From contig NZ_KZ319339.1 of assembly GCF_002744735.1 (NCBI RefSeq), forward strand, positions 1,488,001-1,552,000: a DNA stretch of 64,000 nucleotides, given 5' to 3'. The position numbers and the translations under genes are program-made. This stretch comes from Marinobacter guineae. Its GTDB lineage: Bacteria > Pseudomonadota > Gammaproteobacteria > Pseudomonadales > Oleiphilaceae. Every line of letters begins with the position of its first letter. The first letter of the stretch is position 1. The notes beneath the pieces were generated by a model that had not been told where the DNA came from, did not search any database, and saw only the letters and a program-made list of their open reading frames with translations. Positions 54,126 to 64,000 of this stretch are shown one piece after another.

Positions 54126-55440
54126 AAAGCCGGCGTCAATCAAAGGGGCATTGCTTGTTCTGTTATTACCCGCCGGCATTGCCCTGATGGCCGTAGCGTG
54201 GCTGGTTCACGGCTTTTTGCTGGATCGGATGGCCCGGGATTTTCTGGAAGGCCGGCTCAAGGATGAAGTAGCGTTTCTCGAACACCAGATTCGCGATTCC
54301 GGCGGCGAGCTGGACACCCTCCAGACCGGTGATTACTTCCAGGAGGTCTTTCATCACGCCTTCGCCATCCACTCACCCTCCCGGACAATCATCTCACCGG
54401 ACGCCTGGGCGCCACTATTGATGCCTCTGATTGACGCCGGGCAGGATGGAACCCTGCCTGTGCATGACGCAGAGGCCACTAACGCACCCTCGGATATTCT
54501 TGCCTACCGGAAGTCATTCGGTGTGGGCGATACGCCCATCGTGGTTATTGTCTCCGAGGATCTGGGCGCCTTGAAACGCAGCCAGGCGGAATTGCACGCC
54601 TGGACGGCCATCGTCTCCATTTTGCTGATCCTGCTTCTGGTTGCGGTGATCTGGTTCGGTATCATTTTATCCCTGCGGCCGGTAGTAACCCTCAAAGCCG
54701 CCTTGAGGCGGCTGCAGGATGGTGAGATCTCTCGCATCGATGTCCAGGCCCCCGAGGAATTCCAGCCTCTCGTTCTGCAACTCAACCAGTTGCTGGACTC
54801 TCTGGACCAGCGGCTGGAGCGCTCACGGGACGCCCTGGCAAACCTGTCCCACAGCGTTAAAACTCCCATCGCTGCAGTCCGACAGATACTGGCGGACAGT
54901 GATCGCCCGCTCAGTAACGAGCTCAGACATCAGATGGCGGCACGGCTTGATGACATCGACAAACAGCTTGAAGGTGAAATGCGGCGCAGCCGGTTTTCCG
55001 GTCCACAGGTGGGGAAAAGCGCCTACCCGGTGAAACAGGCGCGGGATCTTCTCTGGATGCTGGGCCGGTTGTACACGGAAAAATCGTTTGAACTGTCGAC
55101 CTCACTCCCCGAAGAGAGCCGCTGGCCGATTGAAGAGCATGATCTGAACGAAATACTGGGAAACCTTCTCGATAATGCAGGCAAATGGTCCAAAAGATGC
55201 GTGGAACTCTCGCTGGAGCAAAGCCGCGGGCTAACGCGAATCGTTGTCACAGACGATGGGCCCGGTGTTGAACAGAAAGAAATGACCAACCTGGGTCAAC
55301 GGGGATTAAGACTCGACGAGCAAACGCCAGGGCACGGGCTGGGGCTTGCTATAGCCCGGGAAATCGTCGCCCGATATGGGGGAGAAATGTGCTTTATGGC
55401 CGGTTCAAATGGCGGTTTGCAAGTCGTGGTTGAGTTCTAG
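54112..55440 (+). CDS. copS: Sensor histidine kinase of the copper locus (CopS-like)
   Basis: 442 residues. Membrane helices near residues 12-32 and 165-185 enclose a periplasmic sensor region of about 130 residues. The phospho-acceptor is ANLSHSVKTPIAAVRQ; N box NLLDNAGKWSKR, G1 DDGPGV and G2 GHGLGLAIAREI are intact. The periplasmic part contains several His and Asp (HHAFAIHS) that could bind copper. It forms one transcription unit with copR. Confidence 0.85.
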   Translation: MTLFRKPASIKGALLVLLLPAGIALMAVAWLVHGFLLDRMARDFLEGRLKDEVAFLEHQIRDSGGELDTLQTGDYFQEVFHHAFAIHSPSRTIISPDAWAPLLMPLIDAGQDGTLPVHDAEATNAPSDILAYRKSFGVGDTPIVVIVSEDLGALKRSQAELHAWTAIVSILLILLLVAVIWFGIILSLRPVVTLKAALRRLQDGEISRIDVQAPEEFQPLVLQLNQLLDSLDQRLERSRDALANLSHSVKTPIAAVRQILADSDRPLSNELRHQMAARLDDIDKQLEGEMRRSRFSGPQVGKSAYPVKQARDLLWMLGRLYTEKSFELSTSLPEESRWPIEEHDLNEILGNLLDNAGKWSKRCVELSLEQSRGLTRIVVTDDGPGVEQKEMTNLGQRGLRLDEQTPGHGLGLAIAREIVARYGGEMCFMAGSNGGLQVVVEF

Positions 55441-55566
55441 GGCGCCGACCTTTCTTGCGATGGCTGCCGGGCGATGTATTCTTACGTAGTGCAGGTTCTC
55501 ACTGACTACCCGGACAACGTGCGCGTAAGCCAATAATTTGAAGATAACAATTAACCTGGCACCCCT

Positions 55567-56409
55567 ATGTCACTACTTGATTATCTGATGCCTTACGATT
55601 TCTCGCCACTGACCGTACTCAGCTTTATGCTCGTGCTGGGTTTTTATGGCGTGGGTCTTTTACGGATGCCGGAAGAAGACCGGCCCGGTTCGGCAAGGAT
55701 CGTTGTTTTTGTTCTGGGCGTTCTGATCTGTTACGGGGTCATGCAAACCCGCTTTGACTACTACTCCCAGTATATGTTCTTTGTCCATCGCGGCCAGCAT
55801 CTTATTCTCCATCATCTGGGTCCCATCCTGATTGCCCTGTCCAACCCATTGCCGGTAATGCGCTTCTGGTACGGGAAAATGGGCCCTGGAGTGAAGAGCG
55901 GGCTTCGCCCCCTGGGATGGGTGTATCGATTTCTTCAACACCCCCTGATCGCCTCCTTCCTGTTTGTGGGGCTGATCTATTTCTGGTTATGGCCGCCCAT
56001 TCATTTTGACGCCATGCTCAGCCGAAACCTGTACTGGGTCATGAACTGGAGCATGTTGATAGACGGAATGCTCTTCTGGTGGTTGATTTTCGATCCTCGC
56101 CCACCTGCCATCACCTCTTCTCTGGGATATGGCAAACGCATACTGCTCCTGGCCCTGGTGGCGATACCTCAGATGATACTCGGGGCCATGATCGTATTTT
56201 CCAGAGGTATGGTGTACGACGTTTACGAGGTCTGTGGCCGGGCCTGGCCCATGGCGCCGGAAACCGACCAGCTTCTTGGCGGCCTGCTGACCTGGATACC
56301 ACCCGCGATGATGAGCATCCTCGGTATTCTGATTATCCTGAGACGCGCCATGCGTGAAGACGGGAGTTTCACCAGCCGTTCCAGCCAAATGGGGGAGACA
56401 ACGACATGA
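55567..56409 (+). CDS. ctaG: CtaG-type cytochrome c oxidase assembly protein (caa3 type)
   Basis: 280 residues with seven or so hydrophobic helices. The family signature is seen in HRGQHLILHHLGPILIALSNP, WPPIHFDAMLSRNLYWVMNWSMLIDGMLFWWLIFDPRP and ILLLALVAIPQMILGAMIVF. His residues in the helices (HLILHH) are candidate copper ligands. It aids copper insertion into haem-copper oxidases. It overlaps the SCO gene by 4 bases, so both form an assembly operon, next to the copper regulators. Confidence 0.85.
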   Translation: MSLLDYLMPYDFSPLTVLSFMLVLGFYGVGLLRMPEEDRPGSARIVVFVLGVLICYGVMQTRFDYYSQYMFFVHRGQHLILHHLGPILIALSNPLPVMRFWYGKMGPGVKSGLRPLGWVYRFLQHPLIASFLFVGLIYFWLWPPIHFDAMLSRNLYWVMNWSMLIDGMLFWWLIFDPRPPAITSSLGYGKRILLLALVAIPQMILGAMIVFSRGMVYDVYEVCGRAWPMAPETDQLLGGLLTWIPPAMMSILGILIILRRAMREDGSFTSRSSQMGETTT

Positions 56410-57026
56410 CTACCAGCCCTTTGCGAAGAAACACCCTCAAACTGTCGCTTCTCACCCTGATTCTGATGGGTTTCGTTCTCAGCGGCTGTTCAGGCGAAGG
56501 TGAAAGCTGGAACGGCAAAGACATCAGTGGTCTGATGCCCGGTCTGGAGTTTGAATTAACAGACGGCCAGGGCCGCCCGGTAACCGCTGATCAGTTTGAC
56601 GGAAAAATAAAACTACTTTATTTCGGTTTTACCTCATGCCCGGATGTCTGCCCTACTACGCTGCAAAAACTCGGTCAGGCGACCGAAAGCCTGCCAACTG
56701 AGGCACAGGACGATGTCCTGACACTCTTCATCAGCGTTGATCCAGAACGGGATTCACCGGAGCGCCTGGCCGCTTATGTCGATTTTTTTGGTAACGGCAT
56801 CGTCGGCTTAACTGGAAAGGAGTCTCAACTGCGTCAGCTTGCCAAACGTTACCGGACGACCTTCGGTTATGAGGAGCCTGACGAAAACGGCAATTATGCG
56901 GTTTCTCACAGCAGTGCGGTTTACGTTTTTGACCGCGAAGGCAAGGCGCGACTTCTGATCAGGCCAGATCTTGGCGTGGAAGAGATTCGCCAGGACCTGA
57001 TCGCCCTCGCCAAAGCTGACACGTAA
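56406..57026 (+). CDS. SCO1/SenC-family copper chaperone lipoprotein
   Basis: 206 residues. A lipoprotein signal (LILMGFVLSGCS) anchors it to the membrane. The thioredoxin-like fold has the copper motif FTSCPDVCPTTL and the distal His in VSHSSAVYVF. SCO proteins deliver copper to the CuA site of cytochrome oxidase, and in denitrifiers also to NosZ. The overlap with ctaG marks a shared task. Confidence 0.9.
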   Translation: MTTSPLRRNTLKLSLLTLILMGFVLSGCSGEGESWNGKDISGLMPGLEFELTDGQGRPVTADQFDGKIKLLYFGFTSCPDVCPTTLQKLGQATESLPTEAQDDVLTLFISVDPERDSPERLAAYVDFFGNGIVGLTGKESQLRQLAKRYRTTFGYEEPDENGNYAVSHSSAVYVFDREGKARLLIRPDLGVEEIRQDLIALAKADT

Positions 57027-57082
57027 TCACCGGCCGGAATCATCGCTGGGCCTGACGACACGAGTGACTGAGAGGATACACA

Positions 57083-57541
57083 TTGAAGATCGGCGAACTC
57101 GCAAGCGCAACGGCTGTTCCCTCGGAAACCATCCGTTACTACGAAAAAATCGGCTTGCTGCCGGAACCGGACCGGGACAGCAGTGGCTACCGCGCCTACC
57201 GCCCTGGCCATCTGGAACGGCTGCTGTTCATCAAACGCTGCCGCAACCTCGATATGGCCCAGGACGAAATCCGCGAGCTGATCCGGCTGGCCGAGCAGCC
57301 GGAGGCGGATTGCAGTGGAGTGGACGCCCTGCTGGCAAGCCACTTGCACCACGTTCGCGAGCGCCTGAAGGAACTGGCGAGCCTTGAAGAAACCCTGGTG
57401 CAGCTTCAGAAAGCCTGTTCGGATAGCCGCACGGTCAGGGAGTGCGGCATTCTTGGCGGGCTCACTTCCGAACTCGACACTCCGGAATCCGAGGATCGGC
57501 ACAACCATGTGCCAGGTACCCACAGGCCCGGCCAGACCTGA
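57083..57541 (+). CDS. cadR: MerR-family Cd(II)/Pb(II)-type regulator (CadR-like)
   Basis: 152 residues with a TTG start at 57083 (AGAGGA upstream). The N-terminus MKIGELASATAVPSETIRYYEKIGLLPEP is the MerR DNA-binding domain. Metal-binding Cys are found in DCSG, KACSDS and VRECGILG, as in CadR/PbrR, and a His-rich tail (EDRHNHVPGTHRPG) follows. It precedes a cation exporter whose promoter has the MerR-type elongated spacer. Confidence 0.85.
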   Translation: MKIGELASATAVPSETIRYYEKIGLLPEPDRDSSGYRAYRPGHLERLLFIKRCRNLDMAQDEIRELIRLAEQPEADCSGVDALLASHLHHVRERLKELASLEETLVQLQKACSDSRTVRECGILGGLTSELDTPESEDRHNHVPGTHRPGQT

Positions 57542-57568
57542 TCGGGGGCCGGAATGCCAAGGAAACGC

Positions 57569-57599
57569 TTGACCCTGTAGCTACTACAGGGTTTTTAAT
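57569..57599 (+). promoter_or_regulatory. MerR-type promoter/operator of the cation exporter gene
   Basis: TTGACC (57569-57574) and TTTAAT (57594-57599) are 19 bases apart, the long spacer of MerR promoters. The spacer contains the palindrome CCCTGTAG-CTA-CTACAGGG, typical of Cd/Pb/Zn regulators. Confidence 0.85.
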
Positions 57600-57626
57600 A
57601 AGGGCATCTGAACAAAGGAGGTCTTT

Positions 57627-58286
57627 ATGGCGTGCAGCTGTTCTGCTCCCGAACCCAAATCCCCCGCGCCCGGCTTCCGTCGCGCGTTGTGGTTTGCCTT
57701 GTGGGTCAACCTGGCCATGTTCGTCATCGAAGGGCTGGCCAGCCTTTCGTCCGGCTCGGTTTCCCTGATGGCGGACGCCATCGATTTCTTTGGTGACAGC
57801 GCCAACTACATTCTGTCCCTGACGGTTCTTTCCATGGGCATGCTCTGGCGTGGCCGCGCCGCCATGGTCAAGGGCATCACCATGACCGCTTTCGGCCTGG
57901 TGGTCTGGGGCCGGGCGGTCTGGGTGATGCAGGCCGGCATTACACCGGAACCGCTGACCATGGGCGCGATTGGCCTGCTGGCCCTGGCCGCCAATGTGAG
58001 TGTTGCGGCGCTGCTGTTCAGGTTCCGTGAAGGCGATTCCGACATGCGCTCGGTGTGGCTGTGTAGCCGCAACGATGCCATCAGCAACATAGCCGTTATG
58101 GTGGCAGCGCTGGGCGTTTTCGGCACTGGCAGTGCGTGGCCGGATCTAATCGTTGCCGCCATTATGGGAACCCTGGCCATTACCGCCGGCATCAGCGTTG
58201 TTCGCCATGCCCGCAGCGATATTGCCGAGGCCAAAGCCCTCCCAATGGAACCGGCGCCGGCAGTGTCGTCCTCACACAGCCATTAA
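57627..58286 (+). CDS. Cation diffusion facilitator-type exporter, short form
   Basis: 219 residues, AGGAGG start. It opens with a Cys cluster (MACSCSAPEPK) and has six hydrophobic helices. Helix 2 has SLMADAIDFFGDSANY and helix 5 has CSRNDAISNIAV, the paired metal-site positions of CDF proteins. The cytoplasmic C-terminal domain is absent; a His tail (SSSHSH) closes it. It probably exports Cd, Pb or Zn under the CadR-like regulator. It converges on the AEC gene with 4 bases of overlap. Confidence 0.85.
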   Translation: MACSCSAPEPKSPAPGFRRALWFALWVNLAMFVIEGLASLSSGSVSLMADAIDFFGDSANYILSLTVLSMGMLWRGRAAMVKGITMTAFGLVVWGRAVWVMQAGITPEPLTMGAIGLLALAANVSVAALLFRFREGDSDMRSVWLCSRNDAISNIAVMVAALGVFGTGSAWPDLIVAAIMGTLAITAGISVVRHARSDIAEAKALPMEPAPAVSSSHSH

Positions 58287-59200
58287 AACGCCAGTGAAAT
58301 CATCACCGGGATGAACGCCAGGGCAAACAGTGTGGTCAGCAGTACCGTACCCGCTGCCTGCCTTGGCGAGGTATCCAGCAGGGTGGCAATGACCACCGTA
58401 TTGGCGGCAATCGGCGTGATCGAAATCAGGAACATGGCCTTATGCACGGCCGGCTCGTAAATACCCAGAAGCGTTGAATCGACCCACCAGAACACGATGG
58501 CCACCAGCGGCCAGACCACAAACTTCCCGAAAAACGCCAGCGCCGTGAAGCGGACATTGCCGGCCAGCCCCCGGAAACTGGTAATACTCATACCGATGAT
58601 CATCATGCCCAGAATGCTGTACGCCCCGCGCAGATTGTCGAACAGCGGCACGAATATATCGGGAATGCCCACGCCGGACAGATTCAGGGCCACGGCGGCC
58701 AGAAAGGCGTACACCGAAGGGAGCTTCAGCACCCGCCAGAGGGCGTCTTTGATGCTGTAGCGGCCCCTTGCGGCCAGATAAAAACCCACCGAATTCTCGA
58801 ACAGCGTCGTGCCCAGCATGCACACGATATAGAGCCCTAGGCCCTCTTCCCCGAACAGCAACAGCGCCACCGGCACCCCGAAGTACCCGGTGTTCCCGGA
58901 GCCCACACATAGGGGAATGATGTTGGCACTGCCATCGGTAAGAACCTTTTTCGCCAGCTTCAACTGGACGATCCCCAGTACGGATGAGATTCCGAAAACC
59001 AGGAACGGCAGCAGGATGACCTCCGGAGAGAGCGGCGCCACCATAACGCCGGAAAACACCACCGATGGCGTCACGATGTACAGCATGATGCCGGCTATAT
59101 GCCGGCCACTGGCTTCAAGATAGCGACCGGCAATCCAGCCGAGGGCAACCGTTACATAGAGCGGAATCAGCTTGAAGAAAAGGGCAAACGCGGCAGCCAT
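58283..59200 (-). CDS. AEC-family (auxin efflux carrier-like) transporter
   Basis: 305 residues from the ATG at 59200 (GGAG upstream; GTG at 59206 possible). Ten hydrophobic helices in two repeats with the family features YIVTPSVVFSGVM, CVGSGNTGYFGVPVALLLFG and SITPIAANTVVIATLL. Bacterial members carry malate, malonate or other small solutes. It is the only gene between the metal and the nor genes and has no clear partner. Confidence 0.85.
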   Translation of the reverse strand: MAAAFALFFKLIPLYVTVALGWIAGRYLEASGRHIAGIMLYIVTPSVVFSGVMVAPLSPEVILLPFLVFGISSVLGIVQLKLAKKVLTDGSANIIPLCVGSGNTGYFGVPVALLLFGEEGLGLYIVCMLGTTLFENSVGFYLAARGRYSIKDALWRVLKLPSVYAFLAAVALNLSGVGIPDIFVPLFDNLRGAYSILGMMIIGMSITSFRGLAGNVRFTALAFFGKFVVWPLVAIVFWWVDSTLLGIYEPAVHKAMFLISITPIAANTVVIATLLDTSPRQAAGTVLLTTLFALAFIPVMISLAF

Positions 59201-59307
59201 CGGCACTCCATGTGAACAAAACGGTTCTGAACAGACAGGCCGCGAAGTCTATCACCTACCTCTCCGGAGGTAACTCCCCGGCGCAATGGAGAAATGGCCC
59301 GGCATGC

Positions 59308-59321
59308 TTGACAATGGTCAA
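59308..59321 (+). promoter_or_regulatory. Perfect Dnr-type box of the nor operon
   Basis: TTGAC-AATG-GTCAA, matching the symmetrical site at all ten positions. It is centred about 40 bases before the start expected from the TTATAT at 59341-59346, the class II activation geometry. Confidence 0.88.
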
Positions 59322-59341
59322 CAGTATTTTGAATGCATCTT
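59319..59341 (+). promoter_or_regulatory. NsrR-type operator of the nor operon
   Basis: The right half AATGCATCTT fits the NsrR consensus exactly; the left half (AGTATTTT) matches at most positions, giving about 17 of 22. It abuts the Dnr-type box and the -10, as at the nirK promoter. Confidence 0.65.
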
Positions 59342-59393
59342 TATATCCTAGTAGGGCAGTCAAGTATTCCACAAAGACCGAGGAGAGAGACCC

Positions 59394-61269
<1,876 letters not shown>

Positions 61270-61274
61270 CAATC

Positions 61275-61303
61275 GCAGGCCGGAGCGAATTGTTCCGGCC
61301 TGC
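61275..61303 (+). other. Stem-loop after norB
   Basis: GCAGGCCGGA and TCCGGCCTGC form a perfect 10-base stem with a 9-base loop, just after the norB stop and before the Fe-S gene. There is no T run. It could partly terminate or stabilise the norCB message. Confidence 0.6.
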
Positions 61304-61327
61304 CCAACCCCCTAATGGACATTTGCC

Positions 61328-62284
61328 GTGCATGAGCAGACTCTCCCGAACAAGGACACCCTCCAGAGGAAACGGTTGCTGACACGCACCGCCTTCTTCG
61401 GGCTGTTTCTGCTTGCGCCGGTGCTTAATATCTTTCGATACGACCTCACACAAACCCACTTTGTCATTTTTGGGTTTCCCCTGTCATTCAATCTCGAACT
61501 GGCCTGGGTCAGCCAGAGTTCACCGACCGAAGTGGCCGGGCAGATTCTCGTCTGGTTCTTACTTCCCATCGCCGTGCTGGTTCCCCTGGTGCTGTGGATC
61601 GCCTGGAAATGGGGACGGATCTATTGCGGCTGGTTATGCCCGCATTTTTCAGTGGTAGAAACCATCAATCATCTGATGACCCGGGTAACCGGCCGACCCA
61701 CACTTTACGAAGCGCTCCGGAAAGGCCGGCGGGGCAAGGCCCTGCACTGGGCCGGGCTGGCGCTGGTGTGCGCGTTGATCGGATTTTCCTGGGCTCTTGC
61801 GATGCTGTCTTATCTGCTGCCGCCGGTCCCGCTGTATACCGATCTGGTCACCGGCAATCTGGCGCTGCATCCGGCTATTTTTCTGGCCGTCGCCACTTCC
61901 CTGTTCACCCTGGATTTCCTGTTTGCCCGGCACCTGTTCTGTAAATACGGCTGCGCTTTCGGGGTGGTCCAGAGCATTGCCTGGATGACGAACGGCAAAG
62001 GCAAGGTTGTCACCTTTGATACCAAACGGGCGGCAGCCTGCCGAGACTGCACCAAGGCCTGTGACGAAGCCTGCCCCATGCGGTTGCCGACCCGAAGCCA
62101 CAAACGGGCAAAATTCACCTGTACCCAGTGCCTGCAGTGTGTCAGCGCCTGTCGCGAGGTGCAGAAGAACAATCCGGAAGGCTCCCTGTTGAGTTGGGAA
62201 CCGGGTGAACCTGGTAAACAGACCGTGCTGATTCCGGTTCGCCAGGTTGATCCGTCACCACACAAGCAACGCGCCGGAACCTGA
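61328..62284 (+). CDS. Membrane 4Fe-4S protein (CcoG/NapH-like) of the nor operon
   Basis: 318 residues. Several membrane helices, then GRIYCGWLCPHFSVVETIN and HLFCKYGCAFGVVQS, the Cys motifs of CcoG/RdxA and NapH/NosR, and two ferredoxin-type clusters near the C-terminus (CRDCTKACDEACP and CTQCLQCVSAC). CcoG reduces Cu(II) for oxidase maturation, and NosR/NapH feed electrons to periplasmic reductases. Here a role in NorCB maturation or electron supply is likely. Confidence 0.85.
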   Translation: MHEQTLPNKDTLQRKRLLTRTAFFGLFLLAPVLNIFRYDLTQTHFVIFGFPLSFNLELAWVSQSSPTEVAGQILVWFLLPIAVLVPLVLWIAWKWGRIYCGWLCPHFSVVETINHLMTRVTGRPTLYEALRKGRRGKALHWAGLALVCALIGFSWALAMLSYLLPPVPLYTDLVTGNLALHPAIFLAVATSLFTLDFLFARHLFCKYGCAFGVVQSIAWMTNGKGKVVTFDTKRAAACRDCTKACDEACPMRLPTRSHKRAKFTCTQCLQCVSACREVQKNNPEGSLLSWEPGEPGKQTVLIPVRQVDPSPHKQRAGT

Positions 62285-62293
62285 GGAGCTGAA

Positions 62294-64000
62294 ATGGAAG
62301 AGTGGGTAGGCTTCAAATGGCACGAGTACATCACCCGGCAGGCGGTTGGTGAATTCCCGGAGCATGCGGTACACCTGAAAGACGAGGCACGAACCCTGGG
62401 CGTGCTGTTCCGCGCCCTGGGCGGCGACCCGGCCCTCAGCCTGGTTACCGCAGAACCACGACACTTCCGCACCCGACGCCGGTTTTTGCAGAAACTGGCG
62501 GGCACCCACAAGAAGTTCGAACTGGCCTGGCGGGATGAACAGAGCCTCCGGCTGCCCGAGCGCCTGGCACTGTTCCCCTCCAAACCGGTAAACCGGGACC
62601 TGTACCTCTGGCTGGCAGCCCTGGCCTCCCTTGGCGAACTGACGGACTCCGACTGGCTGACTGGCAACCAGGCCATGGTCCAGACCCTGCTGATCAAATG
62701 GCCGGGGCTGGAGCCGGTTTACCAACGCCTGGTTCGTCATACCCTGCAATGGCGCCCGGATCCGACCACTCTGCCGCCGGCCGAAGGTCGCCGTGAAAGG
62801 GCCATTCGCCAGGCACTGATTGATCCTGGCAGCGTGGAAACCCTGCCCCGTGCGGAGTCCGACCCATGGCCGGTTGTGATCTGGCTTTACCCCACAACCA
62901 CGCCCGGCAAGGCGAACGGCCGGACCACCGGAGACGATGAGGTAACCTCAACACCGGGCGGACTGGCGAAAAAGCGCAAACGCCGGCGGGCCGAGCGGGT
63001 GGACGCCTTCGACAAGGATCAGGGCCTGATGCTGTTCCGCCTGGAAAGCCTGTTTTCCTGGAGTGAATTTATCCCTGTCGACCGGGCCGGTGATGACACC
63101 GAGGAAGAGGATGCCGACGCCGTGGCCGATGACATGGACATGATTTCGGTTTCCGAAGACCGCCGGGAAGCCTCCTCCGCCATCAAGTTCGATCTCGACC
63201 TGCCATCGGAAGAAAATGACGACCTGCACCTGGGCCCCGGCATCCACCTGCCGGAATGGGACTGGCGCAGTCAGAGTTACCGGGAACGTTTCTGCTGCCT
63301 GCAACCCATGTTGAGCAAGGACTCCGTGCCCACCCGGCTGCCGAACCACCTGTCCCGACCGGCCATGAGGCTACGTCGACAATTCAGCGCCCTGAAACCA
63401 CTCCGGCAATGGGAGCGTCGGCAGACCGAAGGTGAAGAGCTGGATCTGGATGCCTGCATGGAACGGGAAGTCCAGCACCGCCGGGGCATCGGCGTCATCG
63501 ACCAGAAGCTGTTTCGCCGCTGCAAACAGAACCAGCGGGACCTGGCGTGCCTGATTCTGGCGGACATCTCCATGTCCACGGATACCTTTATCAACAACAC
63601 CCAGCGGGTGATCGAAATCGCCCGGGACGGCTTACAGCTGCTCAGCGAGGCCCTGCAGGCAAGCCGTGATCCCTTTGCCATTTTTGCCTTCTCCTCACGC
63701 CGCCGGGACCATGTCCGTTTCCACCACATCAAATCCTTCGACGAGCCCTACAACGACATCAGTCGCGGCCGCATCCAGGCTCTGGAGCCGGGCTATTACA
63801 CCCGCATGGGCGCCGCCATCCGACAGGCCACCCGCTTGCTGAAGGGCCGCCACGAACACCAGAAAATTCTGCTCCTGCTCACCGACGGCAAACCCAATGA
63901 CCTGGACCTGTACGAAGGCCGTTACGGTGTGGAAGACACCCGAATGGCCGTTCAGGAAGCCAATAAAGCGGGCCTGACCCCCTTCTGTGTCACCATCGAC
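62294..64000 (+). CDS. norD: Nitric oxide reductase activation protein NorD (partial)
   Basis: 569 residues to the window end, where the frame is still open. GAGGAG precedes the ATG. The C-terminal VWA domain begins near residue 420 with ADISMST (the DxSxS MIDAS motif) and LLLLTDGKPNDLDLYEG. The middle is acidic and Arg-rich (TEEEDADAVADDMD, KKRKRRRAERV). NorD works with the AAA+ protein NorQ to insert iron into NorB. NorQ is not between norB and norD. Confidence 0.9.
   Translation, partial: MEEWVGFKWHEYITRQAVGEFPEHAVHLKDEARTLGVLFRALGGDPALSLVTAEPRHFRTRRRFLQKLAGTHKKFELAWRDEQSLRLPERLALFPSKPVNRDLYLWLAALASLGELTDSDWLTGNQAMVQTLLIKWPGLEPVYQRLVRHTLQWRPDPTTLPPAEGRRERAIRQALIDPGSVETLPRAESDPWPVVIWLYPTTTPGKANGRTTGDDEVTSTPGGLAKKRKRRRAERVDAFDKDQGLMLFRLESLFSWSEFIPVDRAGDDTEEEDADAVADDMDMISVSEDRREASSAIKFDLDLPSEENDDLHLGPGIHLPEWDWRSQSYRERFCCLQPMLSKDSVPTRLPNHLSRPAMRLRRQFSALKPLRQWERRQTEGEELDLDACMEREVQHRRGIGVIDQKLFRRCKQNQRDLACLILADISMSTDTFINNTQRVIEIARDGLQLLSEALQASRDPFAIFAFSSRRRDHVRFHHIKSFDEPYNDISRGRIQALEPGYYTRMGAAIRQATRLLKGRHEHQKILLLLTDGKPNDLDLYEGRYGVEDTRMAVQEANKAGLTPFCVTID

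Overview
The window is a dense gammaproteobacterial chromosome segment. Its gene content (UbiU/UbiV, NorCBD, NsrR with a Dnr-type regulator, a copABRS-type copper locus, BCCT and YihY proteins, a gts/porin sugar locus) best fits Marinobacter or a close marine relative. That assignment is inference from recognised proteins; no rRNA or tRNA lies here to confirm it. I saw no CRISPR array, intact transposon or prophage. Codons, overlaps and ribosome binding sites are ordinary for a gene-rich genome of roughly 55-60% G+C. The nirK block (7.5-12.1 kb) looks more A/T-rich by eye.

Layout: 0-7.2 kb holds the serC end, a dihydroorotate-dehydrogenase-like gene, selD, a hemerythrin-GGDEF-EAL protein, a fused NfuA-like/SufT protein, a RIC-type hemerythrin relative behind an NsrR box, an orphan sdhB and a broken metB-type remnant. 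7.5-12.1 kb is a nitrite-reductase island: two c-type cytochromes, a two-domain multicopper oxidase, copper NirK, NsrR and a Crp/Fnr (Dnr-like) regulator, an ncgABC-nirK-like arrangement. 12.2-16.5 kb carries a soluble CZB chemoreceptor, DUF488/DUF2892 genes, two gene remnants, rnk and a YeiH-type transporter. 16.7-21.9 kb is a TetR-RND efflux operon. 21.9-30.5 kb has a cytochrome c'-like protein, ubiUV, two small stress proteins, a nitrate/nitrite-type chemoreceptor, hemN and an FeS photolyase. 30.5-39.8 kb is a sugar porin-ABC operon with a GltR/GtrS-like two-component pair and a periplasmic binding protein.

39.8-45 kb holds a tandem HAD protein, a YihY membrane protein, and a BCCT transporter overlapping a universal stress protein. 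44.6-55.4 kb is a large copper-handling region: Met-rich protein, DUF302, CopA ATPase, small membrane protein, APC permease, HMA-like protein, CopB, CopA oxidase, cupredoxin and a divergent CopRS-like pair. Four copies of a direct repeat (CTGAA-N6-CTGAA or its complement) mark its promoters. 55.5-59.2 kb has CtaG, SCO, a CadR-like MerR regulator with a cation exporter, and an AEC transporter. 59.3-64 kb is norC-norB-FeS protein-norD, running off the window.

The main theme is nitric oxide and microoxic respiration. Dnr/Fnr-type boxes precede the nirK cluster, ubiUV, hemN and norCB. NsrR-type boxes precede the RIC-like gene, the nirK cluster, nsrR itself and norCB. The two regulators encoded beside nirK could therefore coordinate nitrite reduction, NO removal, anaerobic quinone and haem synthesis. 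Copper supply (CopA/B, CtaG, SCO) is a natural companion to copper NirK and copper-containing oxidases.
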